This document shows positions 59,326 through 64,000 of a DNA stretch of 64,000 nt, in pieces. Both the position numbers and the translations under genes were made by a program. The stretch comes from Palsa-601 sp963801185 (GTDB lineage Bacteria > Actinomycetota > Acidimicrobiia > Acidimicrobiales > Bog-793): contig CAWDDW010000001.1 in assembly GCA_963801185.1 (NCBI GenBank), forward strand, positions 62,001 to 126,000. The letters are read 5' to 3'. The notes beneath the pieces were generated by a model. That model was not told the DNA's origin. It worked only from the letters and a program-made list of their open reading frames with translations, and searched no databases. How positions within the stretch are numbered: position 1 is the first letter of the stretch; every line of letters starts with the position of its first letter.

Positions 59326-60897
59326 TCATCGTGAGCGACGCTCGGTCACAAGCGGCGTCAGTCGTTCTGCCAGCGCTTCGCGCCCGCTGAAGCTCAGCAT
59401 GTTGTGGTCGAGTTCGTCCATACGGATCACCTGAAGGCGAGCGCCCTCGCCGCTTGAGCCAAGGACGGACAGTGCTCGCATGCCGTTCTCGCCGGCGGCG
59501 ACGGAGAGGCTCTCGTGGTCCTCGGCAGACAGGATCAGCGTCGTGTCCACATGGCGGTCTGAGAGCCACGTGAGGAGCGCGACCGGATCCCCGCTTGCGG
59601 GTTCCTTGCTGCTCTCGTCCCCGGTGAGCCTGACGGTGTTCCAATAGATCTGGTTGACCAGATGAACGGTCTGCACGCCTAGGGTACCGGCGGCCATCGC
59701 TGCAACCCATGCACCGGAGCACAGGCCCACGAATGTGACGGCTTCGGGGGCGTCCGGTGATAGCTCCAGGGCCGCGCTCACCGCATCCTCGACGAACTCT
59801 GGTGCATAGAGCGATGGCCTCTCTGACGCCGCCAGGCTGTCTCCGATGCCCCTCAAGTCGAAGCGCAGCGCTCGGATTCCTCGGCAAGCCCAGCTTCTGG
59901 CGAGCTCAACCCACTGGCGGGAAGGACCGATGTGATGTTCGAAGAACGGGTTGAGGAATACCACAGTGAGGCGGCTTTCTCCGCCGGCCTCGGTGAGCAT
60001 GCCGAAGAGCCGATTGGCTCCGATGCTGATCGCGCGCTCGACGACGGGGCGCTCGTCTGGGGTCTTCCCGACAACGGCGAAGGGGCGGTCGTCTGGCGCG
60101 AGCGAGTGAGCGTCTGTGGGCAAGGTGTCAGACAGAAAGGATGTGATGGTCCCGAGGGTGGCTTGACTGAAGACCGCGCCCGATGGCGCCGTCTCGAGAA
60201 GCTGTCGCTGGCCGGGCACTTCGAGATGTGTGACGAGCGGGTTGGAGATCAACTGCTCGAGCAATGGGGTCGGGGCCTCATCGACCCGGGTGAGCACCAT
60301 GGTGGGCATCGTCGTATCGATTTGGTCAGGTAGCTCAAGGGCCGTGAGCCGCGCTGATGTCTCGGGAGAAAAGCATGCTCCCGGTATCTCGGTCCAATCA
60401 GGAGGCGCCTGCGCACCGCCGATGGCGCGGACCGTCAGCCTTTGCAGGAGGTATTGCTCACGCAGAAAGGTCGATCCGCTCGCGCAAGGGTCCCACAGGA
60501 CGAGCGCTTCGAATCGACCAAGCTCACTGGCGACACGCGCTGCCAGCGTGGCTCCTATCCGCAACCCCAGCAGGGCGATTCGCTGCTCGCCGGCATCGCT
60601 GGCGAAGCGGATGGCGGCTTTGATGCTCCACAGCCACGACTCGATGAGGTCGGTGTACGTACCTTGGTCGCCAGAGTCGCCGGTTCCGCAGTAGTCGAAA
60701 CGGAGCGCGGCGAAGCCGGCACCCGCGAGTTGGTCCGCCAAGGTTCGGAGCGCTTCATAGCTAGCGTCGTGCTCGCGGCCAACCGGCGGACAGATCACTA
60801 TTGTGGCTCTGGTGTTCTCGTCGGGCGGTCGGTGAAGCCAGCCGAAAAGCGGCGTTCCTCGGTCTTCGAACCACGTCGGCACGGCGAGCCCTTGCAT
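59326..60897 (-). CDS. Tandem alpha/beta-hydrolase protein, second copy
   Basis: Two hydrolase halves in one intact frame. N-half: VICPPVGREHDASYEALR, ALRFDYCGTGDSGDQG and elbow LLGLRIGATLAARV, with Arg in place of the nucleophile. C-half: VVFLNPFFEHHIGPSRQWVEL, ALRFDLRGIGDSLAAS and elbow FVGLCSGAWVAAM, with Cys at the nucleophile place; acid ILSAEDHES and His in DELDHNML are in the right positions. I chose ATG 60895–60897, which matches the length of the paralogue at 21.8 kb (523 residues). ATG 60981 would give 551 but overlaps the start codon of the divergent PPTase. The N-half elbow GLR-x-GA and the C-half GLC elbow recall, respectively, exosortase A-associated hydrolase 2 and hydrolase 1. 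The biochemical role of those families is unproven. Confidence 0.85.
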   Translation of the reverse strand: MQGLAVPTWFEDRGTPLFGWLHRPPDENTRATIVICPPVGREHDASYEALRTLADQLAGAGFAALRFDYCGTGDSGDQGTYTDLIESWLWSIKAAIRFASDAGEQRIALLGLRIGATLAARVASELGRFEALVLWDPCASGSTFLREQYLLQRLTVRAIGGAQAPPDWTEIPGACFSPETSARLTALELPDQIDTTMPTMVLTRVDEAPTPLLEQLISNPLVTHLEVPGQRQLLETAPSGAVFSQATLGTITSFLSDTLPTDAHSLAPDDRPFAVVGKTPDERPVVERAISIGANRLFGMLTEAGGESRLTVVFLNPFFEHHIGPSRQWVELARSWACRGIRALRFDLRGIGDSLAASERPSLYAPEFVEDAVSAALELSPDAPEAVTFVGLCSGAWVAAMAAGTLGVQTVHLVNQIYWNTVRLTGDESSKEPASGDPVALLTWLSDRHVDTTLILSAEDHESLSVAAGENGMRALSVLGSSGEGARLQVIRMDELDHNMLSFSGREALAERLTPLVTERRSR

Positions 60898-60979
60898 GGT
60901 TGTGGCCAGCCGCTGGGTGTTGAGCGGGAGTGGTTCGGTCAACGAGGGAGAGGCGATCGGAGATTCATCGGTGGCCCGC
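60898..60979. promoter_or_regulatory. Divergent promoter region of the biosynthetic cluster
   Basis: The minus-strand operon (hydrolase to PPTase) and the plus-strand PPTase–ACP–ligase operon diverge here. Depending on the true starts, the gap is 82–106 bases, or absent if both outermost ATGs are used. Two promoters must therefore lie within or overlapping coding sequence. No boxes are recognisable. Confidence 0.35.
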
Positions 60980-61711
60980 ATGACAACTTATGATCATCCC
61001 ATGATGTTGGCGGAGCGGGTGAGCCCGAGGGTCGACCTTCGAGCCGGCGAAGTCCATGTCTTTATAGTAGGCGTCGATGAGTTTCCCGAACATCTCTCTC
61101 CGTTGTCAGAGCGGATCGATCCACCTTCGGGACGGCGCACAACGGATCCTCGTCACCGGGCGGTCGTTGCGGGCAACGTTGCCCTCCGCAGGATGATCTC
61201 TTCCGTCCTCGGCATGCCTGCCGAGCTCGTTCGGATCGATCGGACATGTCCCCATTGCGGTGACTGCCGGCACGGCAAACCTAAGGTGATCGACCCCGTG
61301 GCTGGCGAGCTCGACTACAGCATCTCGTACTCGGGTGCGCACGCGTTGGTCGCACTCGCTCGGGGTTGCCAGGTTGGCGTTGACATAGAAGCGGTAGGAG
61401 ACGACGATCGCTTGTCGCGCTGGTGTTTCGCAGGAGAGGAGAGAGTGCTCCTCACAGGGCTGCACTCGCATGAGCGGCACGAGCAAACCGCTCGGTCGTG
61501 GGTCCGCAAAGAGTCGGTTGCCAAGGCGTGTGGCCTCGGGTTGTTCATGCCGATGAGCCGAATCGTGGCGACCGGCGACCGGTCCGGCTGGAAGTTGCCG
61601 TCGCGCGACTGGCAGGTGGTGGACATCGACGTCCCGACAGGTCACGTGGCAGCCGTGGCCTGTGACGACCCGGTGGCGTCGGTGACGATCAGCAAGTGGA
61701 CGTGGACGTGA
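60980..61711 (+). CDS. 4'-phosphopantetheinyl transferase, Sfp-like (second)
   Basis: A 243-residue Sfp-type PPTase that activates carrier proteins with CoA-derived phosphopantetheine. VRIDRTCPHCGDCRHGKPKV (about residues 88–107) is the Sfp CxxC…HGKP motif. ISYSGAHALVALARG, VGVDIEAVGDDDRL with the metal Asp-x-Glu, and SWVRKESVAKACGLGL with the catalytic Glu/Lys follow. ATG 60980 overlaps the outermost ATG of the divergent hydrolase; ATG 61001 and 61004 are in-frame alternatives that remove this conflict and lose only 7–8 residues. It is followed after 18 bases by the ACP gene, the probable substrate. It shares little beyond the core motifs with the PPTase at 45.4 kb. Confidence 0.92.
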   Translation: MTTYDHPMMLAERVSPRVDLRAGEVHVFIVGVDEFPEHLSPLSERIDPPSGRRTTDPRHRAVVAGNVALRRMISSVLGMPAELVRIDRTCPHCGDCRHGKPKVIDPVAGELDYSISYSGAHALVALARGCQVGVDIEAVGDDDRLSRWCFAGEERVLLTGLHSHERHEQTARSWVRKESVAKACGLGLFMPMSRIVATGDRSGWKLPSRDWQVVDIDVPTGHVAAVACDDPVASVTISKWTWT

Positions 61712-61729
61712 GGGACCGGAGCGGCTCGG

Positions 61730-61975
61730 ATGTCTGATAGAGATGCGATCCTGCAGCTTCTCTCTCAGGAGACCGAGCTCGACCCCGCGGCTTTCGGGGC
61801 GGAGTGGGCGCTCATAGATCTCGGCATCTCATCATTCGCCGTGATGAAGCTCCTTGTGGCGCTCGAAACGCGCTTTGACATTGAGTTCTCCGACGAGCAG
61901 ATGGAAGAGATCGTGAGTTCGCCGGTCTCGGAGCTGCCGACGGTCGTCGAGCGAGCGCTCGCCGCCAAGCCCTGA
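61730..61975 (+). CDS. Stand-alone acyl/aminoacyl carrier protein
   Basis: An 81-residue carrier protein. The phosphopantetheine attachment motif is DLGISSFAVMKL, where the second Ser corresponds to the modified residue; helix I (DAILQLLSQETELDP) and helices III–IV (DEQMEEIVSSPVSELPTVVERAL) fit the four-helix ACP fold. The net charge is strongly acidic, as usual. It is encoded between a PPTase and an AMP-forming ligase (18-base and 3-base gaps), so the ligase most likely loads it directly. This trio could hand an acyl or aminoacyl group to the hydrolases, the amidotransferase or the PKS line. ATG start, with a purine-rich GGGACCGGAG upstream. Confidence 0.92.
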   Translation: MSDRDAILQLLSQETELDPAAFGAEWALIDLGISSFAVMKLLVALETRFDIEFSDEQMEEIVSSPVSELPTVVERALAAKP

Positions 61976-61978
61976 GGC

Positions 61979-63496
61979 ATGGACGTCCTCGAGCTCGTAC
62001 TCGAGCAAGCCAGGGCTCACCCGGACCGACCCGCGGCGAAGGACCTCACGACCGATCTGAGCTTCGCCGAGCTCGCGGGCGCTGTCGCAAGGCTGGCTGC
62101 CGGGCTGTTCGAACATGGCGTGCGCGCGGGGGATCGTGTCGGCCTCCATTTGGCGAACTCTGTCGACTTCCTCGTGTCGACGCTTTCGTGCATGTGGGTG
62201 GGGGCGATCTTCGTGCCTCTCGCACATGCAGATCCAGTCTCGAGGATCGAGGAGATCATCACCGATTCCGAACCGGCCGTGGTCCTCGCACTCCCCGGCT
62301 CTCGGGGCACAACGGCGACGGAGATTCCCTATGCAGGCCGTCCCGTGGCCTCACCCCACGCTCTCTCCCGGCCGGGCGCCGCGCCGCCGCCTGCCGCCAG
62401 CGAGGAGAGCCGCCCGGCGTACTGCATCTACACCTCTGGCACGACCGGCTCTCCAAAGGGCGTGCTCATCGATCACAAGGCCTTCCTCGCTGCAGTTCTC
62501 TCCGCTGCTGAGATACTCGGTCTCGACGATCGGACTCGGGCGCTGTGCGTGTCGCCGTTTCATTTCGATGGGTCGTACGGCACCTTGTTCCCTGTGCCCG
62601 TAACGGGCGGGTCCCTAGTGATACCGCGTCGGGAGTCGTTGATGCTGCCGCGGCTCTTCTTCAAGGTCGTCGCTGACGAGGTGGTCAACCATACGAGCCT
62701 CTCACCGACCTACCTTCGGCTCCTGCTCTCGAGCCCTCACCTGTCCGACCTCAATCGGACGTCACTCCGGACGATGGCGGTTGGCGGAGAGGCCCTCCTG
62801 CCCGCCGACCTCCTGGCATTGTGGGACGCTGTCCCGAATCTGCGCGTCTTCAATCGGTACGGCCCCACGGAGACGACGATCGCCGTCACCACCCACGAGG
62901 TGACGGCGGAGATGGTCATGGACGGCGGCCTCGTTCCGATCGGTCGTCCGCACCCGGGCGTTCGCTTCCACATCCTCGACGCCGAAGGCCACGTCGTCGT
63001 AGGACCCCGCGAGGTGGGAGAGCTATACATCGGCGGTTCGCAGCTAATGACCGGGTACTGGGGCGATCCGAACCTCACGGCGGAGGTGATGCGGACTGAC
63101 GCAGTTCCCGGAGAGCTCTGCTACAGGACTCGTGACCTCGTGTTCCGCGACGAAGCCGGTAGCTACTTCTATGTGGGCCGAGCCGACCGCGTGGTGAAGC
63201 GCAGCGGCGTGAGGATCTCGCTCGACGAGATGGCTGGAGCCTTGAGTAACCTTGATAGCGTCTCGGCGGCTCACTGCGTCAGCTACGACCGCTCCGGTGA
63301 CCTCGCGATAGCGGCTTTCGTTGTGGCGACGACGGCTGTCAGTGCCCCGGAGCTTCGTCACGCGGCCCGGGAGATCCTTCCAGCGACAATGCTGCCAGAC
63401 GTGATCGAAATCGTCGAAGGCCTCCCTCTGACCGGCTCGAACAAGGTCGATGAGAACATGCTGCTCGCGGCGGCCGGGCTCGGAGAGCGGGAGTAG
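61979..63496 (+). CDS. Stand-alone AMP-forming ligase / adenylation enzyme
   Basis: 505 residues of the ANL superfamily with no attached carrier. YCIYTSGTTGSPKGVLIDH is the P-loop (A3), PFHFDGSYGTLF the A4 region, VFNRYGPTETTIAVT A5, ELCYRTRDLVFRDEAG A7, GRADRVVKRSGVRISLDEM A8 and LTGSNKVDENML A10 with the catalytic Lys. It activates a carboxylic acid as AMP-ester and would transfer it to the neighbouring ACP. Pocket residues by manual alignment are D-G-G-S-A-G-R-I-A; I do not recognise the code. The Asp at the first position suggests an amino-acid-like substrate. ATG 61979 lies 3 bases after the ACP stop. A comparable ligase and ACP occur in exosortase A loci. Confidence 0.92.
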   Translation: MDVLELVLEQARAHPDRPAAKDLTTDLSFAELAGAVARLAAGLFEHGVRAGDRVGLHLANSVDFLVSTLSCMWVGAIFVPLAHADPVSRIEEIITDSEPAVVLALPGSRGTTATEIPYAGRPVASPHALSRPGAAPPPAASEESRPAYCIYTSGTTGSPKGVLIDHKAFLAAVLSAAEILGLDDRTRALCVSPFHFDGSYGTLFPVPVTGGSLVIPRRESLMLPRLFFKVVADEVVNHTSLSPTYLRLLLSSPHLSDLNRTSLRTMAVGGEALLPADLLALWDAVPNLRVFNRYGPTETTIAVTTHEVTAEMVMDGGLVPIGRPHPGVRFHILDAEGHVVVGPREVGELYIGGSQLMTGYWGDPNLTAEVMRTDAVPGELCYRTRDLVFRDEAGSYFYVGRADRVVKRSGVRISLDEMAGALSNLDSVSAAHCVSYDRSGDLAIAAFVVATTAVSAPELRHAAREILPATMLPDVIEIVEGLPLTGSNKVDENMLLAAAGLGERE

Positions 63497-63755
63497 CCGA
63501 CGTCGTCAGGGAGTTAAGCCGCCGCTGTGAGAGCATCCTCGTCAGCGCTTCGGCGTGAGCCCGGAGAGCCTGGACATCACACCGACGAGCCGGCCGGCCC
63601 AAATGGGAGCGAAGGCACCGGAAATGGGCTCGACCAGCGAGTTTGTAGCTGTTCGGGCGCATGGTGCTGTCGGTCGCGACGAGACCAGGCACCCTCTCGG
63701 CGGCTCGCTCTGGGGGTCCGCGCCTCGACAGGATCGGGATGATACGTTCAGACCG
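63497..63755. other. Non-coding gap after the ligase gene
   Basis: 259 bases with no supported gene. Short frames on both strands lack domains. GATACGTTC near 63741 might be part of a promoter for the following gene, but no matching -35 box is evident. Confidence 0.35.
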
Positions 63756-64000
63756 ATGTCGCCGCTCGACAGCCGCGATCCTTCCTGCCAAGCGTGGTCG
63801 ACGACGCTCTGCCCGCATCCCGATGAGCCCGGCGGGTGCACCTGTCAAAGCTGCCTTGATGCGCCGATCCCGCAGCCCGCGGAGAGCGTCCGCTACGAGG
63901 AGAGCTGGCGTCCGCCCAGGTCGCGCGTCTGGCGCTTGCTCAAACCCCGATCTGATGCCTTTGCCAAGCAGATCGACGCATACCTCGATCTCTTAGCAGC
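63756..64000 (+). CDS. Partial Cys-containing protein running off the right end
   Basis: An open frame from ATG 63756 continues without a stop to the window edge (at least 81 residues). The N-terminus has a Cys cluster, TLCPHPDEPGGCTCQSCLD (about residues 17–35), that could bind a metal. A charged, helical-looking part follows (VWRLLKPRSDAFAKQIDAYL). Codon third positions are mostly G or C, as in neighbouring genes. No family is recognised and no strong ribosome-binding site is seen, so the start is uncertain. It lies 259 bases after the AMP-ligase on the same strand and may belong to the cluster. Confidence 0.5.
   Translation, partial: MSPLDSRDPSCQAWSTTLCPHPDEPGGCTCQSCLDAPIPQPAESVRYEESWRPPRSRVWRLLKPRSDAFAKQIDAYLDLLA

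Noticed and set aside
63542..63841. Minus-strand open frame (99 codons) at the right end
   Set aside because: It has no upstream continuation or domain, and the plus-strand frame from 63756 has better coding character.

Overview
This is a high-GC chromosomal segment, most likely from an actinobacterium. The coaE – DUF1707 protein – uvrB – uvrA order, the DUF1707 protein itself, the frequent GTG starts and a Thr/Ser-rich stalk on a secreted protein all fit Actinobacteria, and perhaps the class Acidimicrobiia. The class is inference from gene content only. No tRNA, rRNA or CRISPR array was seen.

Layout. (1) 1–8.5 kb is a housekeeping edge: the 3' part of an OafA-type acyltransferase with an SGNH domain, coaE, a DUF1707 membrane protein, uvrB, uvrA and a VOC/glyoxalase protein, closed by a bidirectional hairpin. 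(2) 8.5–24 kb holds surface-glycan genes: a polyprenyl-phosphate glycosylphosphotransferase, an AlgD-like nucleotide-sugar dehydrogenase, a glycosyltransferase, an AsnB-type amidotransferase, a fused MDR/Gfo-Idh oxidoreductase, a heparinase II/III protein, a methyltransferase, an ATP-grasp ligase and a tandem alpha/beta-hydrolase. (3) 24–28 kb has a large secreted beta-helix protein followed by an intact ISL3-family insertion sequence with inverted repeats and an exact 8-bp target duplication. (4) 28–40 kb is a Wzx/Wzy-type export and polymerisation set: Wzy-like ligase/polymerase, two Wzz-like proteins with degenerate kinase domains, a Wzx-like flippase, two glycosyltransferases, a CDP-alcohol phosphatidyltransferase and a low-GC nucleotidyltransferase remnant. 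(5) 40–45.4 kb is an overlapping operon for GDP-heptose: gmhB, gmhA, a glycosyltransferase, an epimerase, hddC and hddA. (6) 45.4–63.5 kb is a biosynthetic cluster. On the minus strand it reads tandem hydrolase, AsnB-type amidotransferase, formyltransferase, an NRPS module with a luciferase-like monooxygenase inside its adenylation domain, a PKS (KS-AT-KR-DH-ACP-TE) and a PPTase. Divergent from it is a second PPTase, an acyl carrier protein and a stand-alone AMP-forming ligase. A partial Cys-containing gene runs off the right end.

How the genes could work together. Regions 2–5 would assemble a lipid-linked glycan containing uronic acid, possibly amidated, and heptose, then flip, polymerise and trim it. 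Region 6 looks like a short formyl-aminoacyl/polyketide line. The A-domain pocket residues resemble a glycine code. The fused hydrolases, amidotransferase, ACP and AMP-ligase recall the enzyme set that accompanies exosortase A in Gram-negative exopolysaccharide loci, but no exosortase is visible here. This is the most interesting idea in the window and it is inference.

Data quality. At least 13 single-base frame disruptions fall in otherwise well-conserved genes, including uvrB, uvrA, asnB, hddC and the PKS. Because they hit housekeeping genes, and restoring one base recovers full family motifs and lengths each time, I treat them as probable sequencing or assembly errors and annotate through them.
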